Source: Candidatus Promineifilum breve
GTDB lineage: Bacteria; Chloroflexota; Anaerolineae; Promineifilales; Promineifilaceae
Assembly (NCBI RefSeq): GCF_900066015.1
Contig: NZ_LN890655.1
Span: forward strand, 3,140,726 to 3,204,725
Reading direction: 5' to 3'
Length of the DNA: 64,000 bases
Shown: piece by piece, positions 1-7,841 of the stretch
Layout of the letters: every line of letters begins with the position of its first letter
How positions within the stretch are numbered: position 1 is the stretch's first letter
The notes under the pieces: generated by a model
Databases searched by the model: none
The model's input: only the letters and a program-made list of their open reading frames with translations
Told to the model about the DNA's origin: nothing
Program-made: the position numbers and the translations under genes

Positions 1-1
1 C

Positions 2-142
2 TGGACGGTGGGCAAGGTGCGCGCCTGCCCGGTGCTCGACGTGCGCTACGTGGCCCTGACCCACAACACGCTGCGCGGCGCGGCCAGTGGGGCGCTGCTG
101 AACGCGGAGTTGTTGGCGGTGCAGGGCTATATCGGGAATTAG
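2..142 (+). CDS. asd: Aspartate-semialdehyde dehydrogenase, C-terminal end (partial)
   Basis: Only the last 46 codons are in the window. The peptide runs from WTVGKVRACPVLDVRYVAL through HNTLRGAASGALLNAELL to GYIGN. This resembles the C-terminal NTxRGAAGxxxxNAELL block of aspartate-semialdehyde dehydrogenase, the enzyme that makes aspartate semialdehyde for lysine, threonine and methionine synthesis. The stop codon TAG (140-142) lies inside a 7-nt tandem repeat (135-162), so the repeat sets the end of this protein. Identification rests on a short tail, hence moderate confidence. Confidence 0.72.
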   Translation, partial: WTVGKVRACPVLDVRYVALTHNTLRGAASGALLNAELLAVQGYIGN

Positions 143-162
143 GAATTAACAATTAGGAATTA
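135..162. repeat. 7-nt tandem repeat GGAATTA, four units
   Basis: Units GGAATTA (135-141), GGAATTA (142-148), ACAATTA (149-155) and GGAATTA (156-162). The same unit recurs at 16975-17048 after another gene, also starting in the stop codon. It resembles the short tandemly repeated repetitive (STRR) sequences known from cyanobacteria. Confidence 0.85.
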
Positions 163-167
163 TGATG

Positions 168-206
168 TCTAGAAACCGAGTTTTTCTGAGAAACTCGGTT
201 TCTAGA
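168..206. repeat. REP-like palindrome A, copy 1
   Basis: A perfect 16-bp inverted repeat: TCTAGAAACCGAGTTT (168-183) pairs with AAACTCGGTTTCTAGA (191-206) around a 7-nt loop. The T tract on the loop side could let it act as a weak terminator. It ends just before the ribosome binding site of the small ORF at 221. Confidence 0.9.
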
Positions 207-220
207 GAGGGGATCACACC

Positions 221-340
221 ATGACCGATATGTCTACGATCAGCCCGCTGACTACGTTCGTTACGTTTGCCTTTGCCGGGATCGTTGTTGGTGGCGTGGT
301 GCTCTATCTGGCGTTGATTAGCCGCAAGGCGAAAAAATGA
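221..340 (+). CDS. Small single-span membrane peptide, 39 aa
   Basis: ATG at 221 is preceded by GAGAGGGG (204-211) at good spacing and the frame ends in TGA at 338-340. The 39-residue product has a polar N-terminus (MTDMSTISPL), one hydrophobic helix of about 22 residues (FVTFAFAGIVVGGVVLYLAL) and a positive tail (SRKAKK), giving an N-out/C-in single-pass topology. I do not recognise a family. It is flanked on both sides by copies of the same palindrome, so it may be a real small gene whose ends are set by these hairpins. Length is the main reason for doubt. Confidence 0.55.
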   Translation: MTDMSTISPLTTFVTFAFAGIVVGGVVLYLALISRKAKK

Positions 341-347
341 GATCCGG

Positions 348-385
348 ATAGAAACCGAGTTTTTTCTTGAAAACTCGGTTTCTAT
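348..385. repeat. REP-like palindrome A, copy 2
   Basis: A perfect 16-bp inverted repeat: ATAGAAACCGAGTTTT (348-363) pairs with AAAACTCGGTTTCTAT (370-385), loop TTCTTG. It starts 8 nt after the stop of the small membrane peptide and could terminate its transcript. Confidence 0.9.
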
Positions 386-404
386 TGGCGTCAGCGGAAG
401 ACTA

Positions 405-436
405 GAAACCGAGTTTTCCGGAAAAAACTCGGTTTC
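405..436. repeat. REP-like palindrome A, copy 3
   Basis: GAAACCGAGTTTT (405-417) pairs with AAAACTCGGTTTC (424-436). The centre TTTTCCGGAAAA is itself palindromic. It ends at the base before the stop codon of the minus-strand DUF3048 gene, so it may serve as that gene's 3' hairpin. Confidence 0.88.
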
Positions 437-1666
437 CTACGGCGTCACCGCCAACGAGTTCGGAATATAGCCGGGCACAAGCTGCACCCAGCTATTGCCG
501 ATTTGCAGCGGGAACGGGTTGCCGGCGGCGTCGGTGAAGGTCAGCATGTCGTTGCGCCCGTCGCGGTGCCAGGTCACGTCGAAGCGCTGGCCGTCGCGGA
601 AGACGGTGGCCGGGCCGGATCCCCATAGCTGAATCTCAATCGACAGGGCGGCGCAGACGCCGTTGTTGATCTGCTCGCAGATGTTGGCGTCGTTGACGTG
701 GTAGGGCGTGATGAAAATGACGTTGGCCGCCGTCACCTGCTCCTCGGTGTTGGCGTCGAGGTGCTCCTCGAAGTCCATCCAGCGGCGGAACTGGCCGATT
801 TCGGCATCCCAGCGCCATTCGACCTTCTCCGTCCGGTAGTCGATATTGATCACACTGGCCGGGGAGCCGCCCGCGGGCGCGACTTCGCTGAAGGCGTTGT
901 ACGTCCCAAAGCCGGGCGCGGTGTTCAGCCCCTTGGCTTCCACGGCCTGCCATAACTCGGCCAGCCGGATGTAGAGCGTGTGCTCAAACGGCTTGTCGGT
1001 GTCGCCGGTGCGATAGAAGCCCGGCTCGGCGGCGCGCAACAGGCGATCGCTGAAGTCGGAGGCGTTGAGGCGTTGGTTGACGCCCACACTGGCCCCGGAG
1101 AAGGCCAGCATGGCGTCGTACATGGCCGGCAACTCCAGGTCGATCAGCCGCGCGCTGCGTACCGGGCCGACGTTGGGCGGCACGGTGTCGTAGAAGATGG
1201 CCGTGAAGCGCGTCACCGCGCCTTCAGTCCAATGCTCGAAGATGATGTCGGCGTCGTTCAGCCCGGCTTGCGGCCGGGTGTAATCGGCCGGGGCGTTGGA
1301 CAGCTTGACGGCGATGGGGCGGCGCTGCAAATCGGCCGGGTCGGCTATCTCTTCGCCGGTCAGCGGATTGCGCCCGGCGAAAGCGGCGGCCTCGGCGGCC
1401 AGCACGATGGTTTCCGGCGTGGCCGTCACGGCCGGGGTGGGCGGCGCGGCGGTGACCTCGGGGGTCACGATGGGCGGCGGCGGCAGCGTGGCGGCCACGG
1501 TCGGCGTGGCCGGGACGGGCGAGATGGTGGCGGCGACTTCGGCCTGGGCCGTAGCCAGCGCCGACGTGGGCGGCGGGGGAATCTCCCCCGGCTCGGCCCC
1601 GCCGCCACAGGCGGCCAGCAACAAGGCGGCGATGAATAGCGATAGTGTCAGATATTTCTTAAGCAT
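437..1666 (-). CDS. DUF3048 (YerB-like) lipoprotein
   Basis: The 409-residue protein starts with a lipoprotein signal peptide (MLKKYLTLSLFIAALLLAAC, lipidated Cys20). A Pro/Ala/Thr-rich linker follows to about residue 90. The rest is a DUF3048 domain, with the typical NPLTGEE...RRPIAVKLSN opening and the block DIIFEHWTEGAVTRFTAIFY, then GPVRSAR. The family includes Bacillus YerB, an exported lipoprotein of unknown function; some members sit near cell-wall genes. It is probably anchored to the outer face of the cytoplasmic membrane. Its stop abuts the third REP-like palindrome. Confidence 0.85.
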   Translation of the reverse strand: MLKKYLTLSLFIAALLLAACGGGAEPGEIPPPPTSALATAQAEVAATISPVPATPTVAATLPPPPIVTPEVTAAPPTPAVTATPETIVLAAEAAAFAGRNPLTGEEIADPADLQRRPIAVKLSNAPADYTRPQAGLNDADIIFEHWTEGAVTRFTAIFYDTVPPNVGPVRSARLIDLELPAMYDAMLAFSGASVGVNQRLNASDFSDRLLRAAEPGFYRTGDTDKPFEHTLYIRLAELWQAVEAKGLNTAPGFGTYNAFSEVAPAGGSPASVINIDYRTEKVEWRWDAEIGQFRRWMDFEEHLDANTEEQVTAANVIFITPYHVNDANICEQINNGVCAALSIEIQLWGSGPATVFRDGQRFDVTWHRDGRNDMLTFTDAAGNPFPLQIGNSWVQLVPGYIPNSLAVTP

Positions 1667-1830
1667 GATGTTCTGTTCAAATGACCACGGACGGCCGACA
1701 ACAGACCACGGCCGGCGCTCACGGTTGAGCGGGCCGCCGGCGGTCGGAAATTTGCCCGTATTGTACGAAAAACCTGGTTAAAAGACGTTACGAATGGGCG
1801 ACTCGTTCCCTATGGCTGGGCGACGGGCTT

Positions 1831-1908
1831 GGGGAGAGCAGGGGAGCGGGGGGGCAGGGGAGCAGGGGAGACTGGCCCCTGTCCACTGCCCACTGTCCAC
1901 TCCCCACT
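1831..1908. repeat. G-rich and CCACTGN tandem repeats
   Basis: 1831-1872 is a run of GGGGAGCA-like 8-nt units. 1878-1908 is a 7-nt tandem (CCACTGC, CCACTGT, CCACTCC) ending at the stop codon of the next minus-strand gene. The G-rich unit recurs at 5001-5050, 61235-61285 and 63573-63614, each time inside a coding frame. The rest of the 1667-1830 gap shows no gene. Confidence 0.75.
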
Positions 1909-3322
1909 AATCCAACGGCTCCAGCAAAAAATACTCCTCCAGCGGCTCATGGAAGTTGCGCGGGCGGTATTCGCCCGAGGCGCGGTCGAGGGCGTAGTCG
2001 CCCTGGTAGTCGCCGCGGGTAATACGTTGCAGCATCTCCACCAGCCGATCCACGTCGTCGGTGTTGTTGTAACAGCCGAAACTGGCGCGCACCATGCCGG
2101 GCATACTGGACTTGTCGCCGCTGAGCAATTGGTCGCGCCAGCGGTGTGATTCGGCCTCATCCAGTTGCAGCAGGTGAACGACGTAGGGATGGGCGCAAAA
2201 ACAGCCGCTGCGCACACCGATGCCGCCCTCATAGCCGAGGATGGCCGCCGTCAGGAAATGGGACACGCCCTCGACGTTGAACGGGATGACGCCCACTTTT
2301 TCATGCGCCCGCGCCGGGTCGGTCTCGCCGAAAATCTGGATGCCGGGCACTTCGCGCAGCCGCTCCAGCGCATAGGCGATGAGGTGTTCCTCGTGGGCGG
2401 CGACAGCGTCCATGCCGACCTCCATCAGTGTCCGCGCGGCCACGGCCATAGCCACCGCGCCGACGACGTTGGGGCTGCCGGCCTCCTCGCGGTCGGGCAC
2501 GCCGGCCCAATGCACCTCGTCCAGCGTCACCACGTCCACCGTGCCGCCGCCGCGATACTCAGGCGCTTCGTGGAGAAAGACATCCTTCGCCCCGATGAGC
2601 GCCCCGGTGCCGAACGGCGCATACATCTTGTGGGCCGAGAGAGTGACGAAATCGAGGTGTTCCGGGTCGTCGTCGGCGAGCATATCGACGCGACGATGGG
2701 GAGCCAGTTGGGCGGTGTCGGCCAGGATGAGCGCGCCGGCGGCGTGGGCCTTGCGCGCCAGGCGGTGGATGGGCTGGATGAAGCCACTGACGTTGGACGC
2801 GCCGGTGACCGTCACCAGGGCCACGCGCCCGGCGTAGCGCTGGAGTTGGGCGTCGAAATCGTCTTCGTCCAGGCGGCCGTCGGGCAGGGCGCGGACGTGG
2901 ACGACGTGGGCGCGATGCCGCCAGGGCAGGTCGTTGGAGTGGTGCTCCATTTGGGTGGTCAGCACGACCGACTCCGGCGTCAACGGCAGGCGGTAGGCCA
3001 GCTTGTTGATGGCCTCGGTCGTGTTCTTGCCGAAGATGACGGTGTTGGTGCTGAGGTCGGCGCCCACGAAGCGGCCGATGATCTCATGCGCCTGATCGTA
3101 GGCCACGGTGCTGAGCCGCGACTTGAAACCCGTGCCGCGATGGACGCTGGAGTAGTAGGGGATAAATGCCTCCACCGCGCGCGCCACGTCGACCAGCGGC
3201 GGGGTGCTGGCGGCGTTGTCCAGGTTCACGTAGGGCATGCGGCGACCGTCGAGCAACGGCACTTCGTGGTCGAGGCCAACGATACGTGATCTCATGTCGA
3301 GCAGGGGTTCATTAGCGATCAT
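1907..3322 (-). CDS. Class V aminotransferase-fold enzyme, cysteine desulfurase-like
   Basis: The 471-residue PLP enzyme has the N-terminal NLDNAASTPP motif of the NifS/SufS superfamily. The Schiff-base lysine is in LSAHKMYAPFGTG (about K232) after the LADTAQ block. The C-terminal RSGCFCAHPY motif places a cysteine (about C376) where SufS-type desulfurases carry the sulfur-accepting cysteine. It may mobilise sulfur from cysteine or act on a related substrate. No suf or isc genes lie nearby, so the pathway is unknown. The ATG at 3322 is preceded by a GGAG about nine bases upstream. Confidence 0.75.
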   Translation of the reverse strand: MIANEPLLDMRSRIVGLDHEVPLLDGRRMPYVNLDNAASTPPLVDVARAVEAFIPYYSSVHRGTGFKSRLSTVAYDQAHEIIGRFVGADLSTNTVIFGKNTTEAINKLAYRLPLTPESVVLTTQMEHHSNDLPWRHRAHVVHVRALPDGRLDEDDFDAQLQRYAGRVALVTVTGASNVSGFIQPIHRLARKAHAAGALILADTAQLAPHRRVDMLADDDPEHLDFVTLSAHKMYAPFGTGALIGAKDVFLHEAPEYRGGGTVDVVTLDEVHWAGVPDREEAGSPNVVGAVAMAVAARTLMEVGMDAVAAHEEHLIAYALERLREVPGIQIFGETDPARAHEKVGVIPFNVEGVSHFLTAAILGYEGGIGVRSGCFCAHPYVVHLLQLDEAESHRWRDQLLSGDKSSMPGMVRASFGCYNNTDDVDRLVEMLQRITRGDYQGDYALDRASGEYRPRNFHEPLEEYFLLEPLD

Positions 3323-3348
3323 CGTCTTATGCTCCTAAGAAAAGAGAA

Positions 3349-3460
3349 TCCACAGATTTCACAGATTTCACAGATTTAAGAAATACTTTTTAATCTGCGC
3401 AATCTGCGTAATCTGCGGATTATACTTCTTCCTCTGTGAAATCTGTGTAATCTGTGGATG
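3349..3460. repeat. Long imperfect palindrome of 9-nt units (CACAGATTT)
   Basis: The left side carries CACAGATTT three times and the middle AATCTGCGN three times. The right side carries the complement of the left (TGTGAAATCTGTGTAATCTG, about 3435-3454). The whole spans the gap between the aminotransferase gene and the recR stop codon and folds on itself with mismatches. Confidence 0.85.
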
Positions 3461-3462
3461 TC

Positions 3463-4068
3463 CTACAAGTTTTGGCGGCCCTCGAAGGCCCGGCCGAGGG
3501 TGATCTCGTCCGTATATTCCAGATCGCCGCCGACGGGCAGGCCGCGGGCCAGCCGGGTGAGGCGAATGGTGCGGTCGGACAAGCGGCGTTGCAAGTAGAG
3601 CGCCGTCGATTCGCCTTCCAGCGTCGGGTTTGTCGCCAGAATAAGCTCGGTGAAGTTGCCCTTATCGATGCGCTCGACCAGTTCGTTGATGCGCAAATCT
3701 TCCGGGCCGATGCCCTCGACGGGTGAGATGGCCCCATGGAGCACGTGGTAGCGACCGCTATAGGCCCGCGAGCGCTCAATCGCCAGCACGTCGAGCGGCT
3801 CCTCGACCACGCACAGCAGGCGCGGGTCGCGGGCGTCGTCGTCGCACAGGGGGCAGGGGTCGTCCTCGGTGATGTTGAAGCACACCGAACAGAGGCGGGT
3901 GCGCTCCTTCAGTTCCCCCAGCGCCGCCGACAGTTCGCCGGCCTGATTGTCGGCTGAACGCAACAGATAGAACGTCAGGCGCGAGGCCGACTTGGGGCCG
4001 ATGCCCGGCAGGCGGGCGAACTCGTCGATGAGCCGCTGCACCGAGCGCGGCAGCACGGATTGGGCCAC
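3463..4068 (-). CDS. recR: Recombination mediator RecR
   Basis: At 201 residues it is the normal length for RecR. It has the helix-hairpin-helix region LPGIGPKSASRL (about 20-32), a four-cysteine zinc site (C60, C63, C72, C75) and a Toprim domain (LLCVVEEPLDVLAIERS onward) with the conserved ISPVEGIGP loop. RecR works with RecO/RecF to load RecA on gapped DNA. It lies 3 bp after ybaB and downstream of dnaX on the same strand, the classic dnaX-ybaB-recR operon. Confidence 0.97.
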   Translation of the reverse strand: MAQSVLPRSVQRLIDEFARLPGIGPKSASRLTFYLLRSADNQAGELSAALGELKERTRLCSVCFNITEDDPCPLCDDDARDPRLLCVVEEPLDVLAIERSRAYSGRYHVLHGAISPVEGIGPEDLRINELVERIDKGNFTELILATNPTLEGESTALYLQRRLSDRTIRLTRLARGLPVGGDLEYTDEITLGRAFEGRQNL

Positions 4069-4071
4069 GGG

Positions 4072-4443
4072 TTAGCCCAGCCCCAGGCCGCCCAGCAGCC
4101 CATCCATCCCGCCGATGCCGCCGGTGATGTTCTCCATGCGTTGCGCCGCCAGGGCCTGCGACTGCTCGATGGCCGCGTTGATGCCCGCCACGAGCATGTC
4201 TTGCAGAAAATCGGCCTCTTCGGGCTTCAGCAGTTCCGGGTCGATGGTGATGCCGCGCAGCCGCTGGTGGCCGGTGATGATGACGGTGATGGCCCCGCCG
4301 CCGGCGGTGACGGTGACCGTCTCCGCCTCCAGCGCGTTTTGGGCCGCGGCCATCTCCTGTTGCATCTTTTGCACCTGCCCCAGCATGTCGTTGGGCGAAC
4401 CGGTTTTCTTCTTGGGTTTACCGTGGAAAGATCGTTTGGTCAT
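4072..4443 (-). CDS. ybaB: Nucleoid-associated protein, YbaB/EbfC family
   Basis: The 123-residue protein has the family core MLGQVQKMQQEMAAAQNALE, followed by TVTAGGGAITVIITGHQRLRG and the ITIDPELL strand region. YbaB proteins are dimeric DNA-binding proteins of the nucleoid. The N-terminus is basic (MTKRSFHGKPKKKTG), and the C-terminal tail GGIGGMDGLLGGLGLG is glycine-rich and probably disordered. It sits between dnaX and recR. Confidence 0.95.
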   Translation of the reverse strand: MTKRSFHGKPKKKTGSPNDMLGQVQKMQQEMAAAQNALEAETVTVTAGGGAITVIITGHQRLRGITIDPELLKPEEADFLQDMLVAGINAAIEQSQALAAQRMENITGGIGGMDGLLGGLGLG

Positions 4444-4456
4444 ATCTCCTCGCTTA

Positions 4457-6121
4457 TTACTCGTCCCTCACAATGCCGCCCAACTCCTCGGCCAGCGCCT
4501 TGAACTCGTCGCGGGCGATGGGCACGGGATAGTCGGAGGTTGTCACCGTGCGCACCAGGCTGTCGGCCGCGCCGAGGGTGCGGAAGGTGTCGGTCACCAG
4601 TTCCAGCGCGCCGGGCGTCTTGTCGAATTTGTCCTTCAGCAGCGGATAGTCGAAGCCCAGCACAATCGTCCGGCCTTCGAGGGCCAGGGGTTTACACATC
4701 GTCAGCAGCGCCGGCAGGTTTTTGATGCGCCGGCCGACGCGCTTGGTCATCTCCGGCCACATGCCGGCCACGGCGGCCAGCGTCAGGGCGGCCGGTTCGG
4801 GCGCGGGTGATGGCGATGGTGGTGGTGGTGGTGGTGGGCTGCCGCCGACCCACTCATCCGCCGGCGCTGCCGGCTGACCGCGACCGGCCGGTATGTTGCC
4901 CTCGGTCGTCGCCCGTTGTTCTTTAGCCGCCGGTTGTTGTTCGGCCGTTGGCGGTAGAGCATCGTTAGTAGGCGGCCGGCTATCGACAACCAACGGCCGC
5001 TCTCTCTCCCCTGCTCCCCTGCCCCCCTGCGCCCCTGCGCCCCCACCCACCACCAACTCCACAAACGCCAACTCCAGCGGCAACTGCGGCTGCCAACTGC
5101 CGGCCGGTTGCAGCGCCGCCTCGTGGAAGCGGCGCACGGCGTCGATGAGCGCCCGGCGGGGAGCGCGCCGCGTCTGGGCCAGCATCTCCGCCCGGCGCTC
5201 CACCGGCCCCTCGACCTCCATCTGTCCGGCCATGCCCAGCAGCAACAGTTGCCGCAGGTAGGCCACCATCTGGCGGCAGAACTGGCGGGCGTCGGCCCCG
5301 GAGCCGAGCGCGTCGTGGATGACGCCCAGGCCGCGGGCGCTGTCGCCCTCGAGCCAGGCCTCGGTCAGGGCCACAATAGCCGCGTCGGGGGCCGTGCCCA
5401 GCACCAGTTGCGCCCGCTCCAGCGTGATGCGGTCGTCGGGCGAGACGATGAGTTGATCGAGCAGGCTTTCGGCGTCGCGCAGACTGCCGGCCGCCTGCCG
5501 GGCGATGAGTTCAACGGCCGCCGGTTCAATCGCCAGCCCCTCTTGCTGGGCCAGCCAGTTGAGCCGGGCGGTGATCTCCGGCGTGGTCAGCAGGCGAAAG
5601 TTGAACTGCTGGCAGCGGGATTTGATCGTCAGCGGAACCTTGTGCTCCTCGGTCGTCGCCAGCACGAAGATGGTGTGGGCCGGCGGTTCCTCCAGCGTCT
5701 TCAGCAAAGCGTTGAAGGCCGCCGTGGAGAGCATGTGGACTTCGTCAATGATGTAGACTTTGTTGCGCCCCTGGCTGGGGGAGAAATTGACCTTGTCGCG
5801 CAGATTGCGGATGTCATCGACGCCGGTGTTGGAGGCGGCATCGATCTCGATCATGTCCAGAAAGCGCCCCTCGTTGACGGCGGCGCATAGGGGACAGGCA
5901 TCGTCGGGGCGCTCGGCCGGATCGTCGGCGGCGCAGTTGACCGCCTTAGCCAGCAGGCGGGCCATCGTCGTCTTACCCGTGCCGCGCGGCCCGCAAAAGA
6001 GATAGGCGTGGCCCACGCGATCGCCCACGACCGCCGCTTGCAGCGTGTGGGTCACGTGTTCCTGGCCGATGACCTGGTCGAACCGGGCCGGCCGCCATTT
6101 GCGGTAGAGGGCTTGCGACAT
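4457..6121 (-). CDS. dnaX: DNA polymerase III subunit gamma/tau
   Basis: The clamp-loader ATPase has the MSQALYRKWRPARFDQVIGQ opening, which is why I start at 6121; an in-frame extension to 6220 would translate a 7-nt tandem repeat. Walker A is GPRGTGKT (44-51), the zinc cysteines include C76 and C79, Walker B is IIDEVHMLS, and sensor 1 is ATTEEHK. The 554-residue length fits. Between the collar domain and the C-terminal domain is a Pro/Gln/Glu-rich linker. Part of that linker is encoded by the C-rich 8-nt repeat at 5001-5050, on the plus strand (CCCCTGCT-type units). It is the first gene of the dnaX-ybaB-recR operon. Confidence 0.95.
   Translation of the reverse strand: MSQALYRKWRPARFDQVIGQEHVTHTLQAAVVGDRVGHAYLFCGPRGTGKTTMARLLAKAVNCAADDPAERPDDACPLCAAVNEGRFLDMIEIDAASNTGVDDIRNLRDKVNFSPSQGRNKVYIIDEVHMLSTAAFNALLKTLEEPPAHTIFVLATTEEHKVPLTIKSRCQQFNFRLLTTPEITARLNWLAQQEGLAIEPAAVELIARQAAGSLRDAESLLDQLIVSPDDRITLERAQLVLGTAPDAAIVALTEAWLEGDSARGLGVIHDALGSGADARQFCRQMVAYLRQLLLLGMAGQMEVEGPVERRAEMLAQTRRAPRRALIDAVRRFHEAALQPAGSWQPQLPLELAFVELVVGGGAGAQGGRGAGERERPLVVDSRPPTNDALPPTAEQQPAAKEQRATTEGNIPAGRGQPAAPADEWVGGSPPPPPPPSPSPAPEPAALTLAAVAGMWPEMTKRVGRRIKNLPALLTMCKPLALEGRTIVLGFDYPLLKDKFDKTPGALELVTDTFRTLGAADSLVRTVTTSDYPVPIARDEFKALAEELGGIVRDE
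5001..5050. repeat. 8-nt C-rich tandem repeat inside dnaX
   Basis: Units CCCCTGCT, CCCCTGCC, CCCCTGCG and CCCCTGCG in tandem. They are read on the minus strand as the Gly/Ala-rich stretch GGAGAQGGRGAGERE of the DnaX linker. They are the complement of the G-rich units at 1831, 61235 and 63573. Confidence 0.8.
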
Positions 6122-6127
6122 GAGATT

Positions 6128-6155
6128 AGTGACGAGTGACGAATGACGAATGACG
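6128..6155. repeat. 7-nt tandem repeat GTGACGA/ATGACGA
   Basis: Four units (GTGACGA twice, ATGACGA twice) lie just upstream of the dnaX start. The dnaX frame stays open through them, which creates a spurious N-terminal extension. Confidence 0.8.
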
Positions 6156-6248
6156 AATGAAGCGTTCGTAATTGATTGGAATTTTAGCATTGATAGGAAG
6201 GGGGAACAAGGCGGGGTCAATCGGGTCTCGGCCTGAGCACAATAGCCG

Positions 6249-6278
6249 TTGCGTCTCTAGGCATCTTTCGGCTATGAT
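6249..6278 (+). promoter_or_regulatory. Possible promoter for the propeller lipoprotein genes
   Basis: TTGCGT (6249-6254), an 18-nt spacer and TATGAT (6273-6278) lie about 80 nt before the ATG at 6361. It fits a housekeeping sigma promoter by eye only. Confidence 0.3.
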
Positions 6279-6360
6279 GGGCTTGTCGTACTTGTTTCGC
6301 CACCTTTTTTACAATGCCGCGGCCGGATGACCTCTAGCCGGCCGCCGGGGGAGTTTGCTG

Positions 6361-7806
6361 ATGAATACCTCGCGCGCGCTAATCTTGTGGGTGTGGCTCA
6401 TCCTCTTCTCGCTGACGGGCGCCGCCTGTGTGCCCACGGCTGCGCCGGAGCCGACGGCGGCGCTGCCGTCGGGCGACACCCCGGCGGCCATGCCGACGCC
6501 GGCCGCCGACGCAGCAGCGACGTTATCCCCCTCGGCGACCCCGGACGTCTATCCGCCGTTGCCCACGCCAACCCACACGTTGCCGCCCTATCCCTGGCCG
6601 ACCGTTACGCCCGGCCCGACAGACCCGCCCGAGCCGACCGAGGTGCCGACGGAAACGATTCCGCCCGTGCCGACAATGCCGCCGACGCCTGTGGTCACCC
6701 GCATTCCGCCGGCCGCGCCGCCGTTTGTCGCTTTCCCCGAAGGGACGACCGCCCAACCGTTCACCCTGTATTATCGGGATGGCGAGGTGATCCTCTCGCT
6801 GAGCAGCGCCCCCGGCGCGACGCCGCAACCCTTTCTCGACCCCTGGGCCGAATTCGGCCACTACCTGCCGCCCCGGCCGGAGGTCGTCTCCTATTGGGGG
6901 GCATTGTCACCGGACGGCCGCACGATGGCCCTCAATCTGACCGATGACCCCGTGTCGAAAGCGCCCGGGGGTGCAACCGACTGGTTTTCGCCCGCGCCTC
7001 ATCCGGTCACGATTTACCTCATGGACATGACCACCCGCGAACTGCGCCACCTCGTGGCCGATGGTTTCATCCCCGTCTGGTCGCCCGACAGCCGGCGGCT
7101 GGCCTATCGCTCGACGCAGACTTTTGGCCTATGGATTGTGGACGTGACGACCGGCGAAGCCAGGGAGGTCTACCCGGTCAGCGATGGACACTTCGTGAAT
7201 GAGTATGCCTGGGCTTTTGACAACCGCCATATGTCCCTAACGGATGAACTATTGTTTGAATCTCGCGAACTCATCGTGATTGATACGGATGGGGTGACCG
7301 CGCCACAATCGATCGTTCCGGAGAAGAGTTATGGAACCAGCTTGGCCCAATGGTCACCTATCAGCAATCAGATAACCCTCGCTTTGATCGGAGAAGGTAG
7401 AGATCCATTATCTGATCTGTGGATAATGAACCCGGATGGCACAGACCGGCGTCAGCTAACGCGCGACCTGCACGTGCTCGGCGGCCTGCCGCAATGGTCG
7501 CCCGACAGCCGGTGGATCGTTATCAGCGCTTTGGCCGCCTATGAAGCTGAGCCTTCATGGTATGACCTGTGGCTCGTCGATCCCGCCAACGCCGAACTGC
7601 GCCGATTAACCTACGATGAGGACACCGGCCAAGACGATGACCTGGGCAATGATATTCAACCCATGTGGTCGCCCGATGGCACACAGCTAATCTATTTCAA
7701 ATCATCAGCCCAGCTCTGGGTTATGTCGTTAATTGATGGCAGTAGCCGCCAATTATTGCAAAGTGAAAACGATCTTTACGACAGTGGGTTGGTTATTGGC
7801 CGTTGA
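6361..7806 (+). CDS. Beta-propeller (PD40/TolB-like) lipoprotein
   Basis: I start at the ATG at 6361, eight bases after GGGGGAG; this gives 481 residues. The lipobox LTGAAC gives lipidated Cys23. A Pro/Thr-rich linker (to about residue 120) holds the protein off the membrane. The rest has repeated propeller blades with the PD40 signature: WSPDSRRLAYRS, QWSPISNQITLAL, QWSPDSRWIVIS and MWSPDGTQLIYF. Such propellers bind proteins or glycans outside the cell; no enzyme motif is visible. The gene is followed 35 nt later by a paralogue, probably in the same transcript. Confidence 0.8.
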   Translation: MNTSRALILWVWLILFSLTGAACVPTAAPEPTAALPSGDTPAAMPTPAADAAATLSPSATPDVYPPLPTPTHTLPPYPWPTVTPGPTDPPEPTEVPTETIPPVPTMPPTPVVTRIPPAAPPFVAFPEGTTAQPFTLYYRDGEVILSLSSAPGATPQPFLDPWAEFGHYLPPRPEVVSYWGALSPDGRTMALNLTDDPVSKAPGGATDWFSPAPHPVTIYLMDMTTRELRHLVADGFIPVWSPDSRRLAYRSTQTFGLWIVDVTTGEAREVYPVSDGHFVNEYAWAFDNRHMSLTDELLFESRELIVIDTDGVTAPQSIVPEKSYGTSLAQWSPISNQITLALIGEGRDPLSDLWIMNPDGTDRRQLTRDLHVLGGLPQWSPDSRWIVISALAAYEAEPSWYDLWLVDPANAELRRLTYDEDTGQDDDLGNDIQPMWSPDGTQLIYFKSSAQLWVMSLIDGSSRQLLQSENDLYDSGLVIGR

Positions 7807-7841
7807 ATCCCCTTCGGAAACCAGGGTTCTGGAGTATTTTA

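Noticed and set aside
3349-3460. CRISPR array
   Set aside because: Regular repeats are present, but the units are 9 nt with no spacers, and there are no cas genes.
6122-6220. N-terminal extension of dnaX to 6220
   Set aside because: The extension would translate the 7-nt tandem repeat, and the conserved DnaX start (MSQALYRKWRP) is at 6121.
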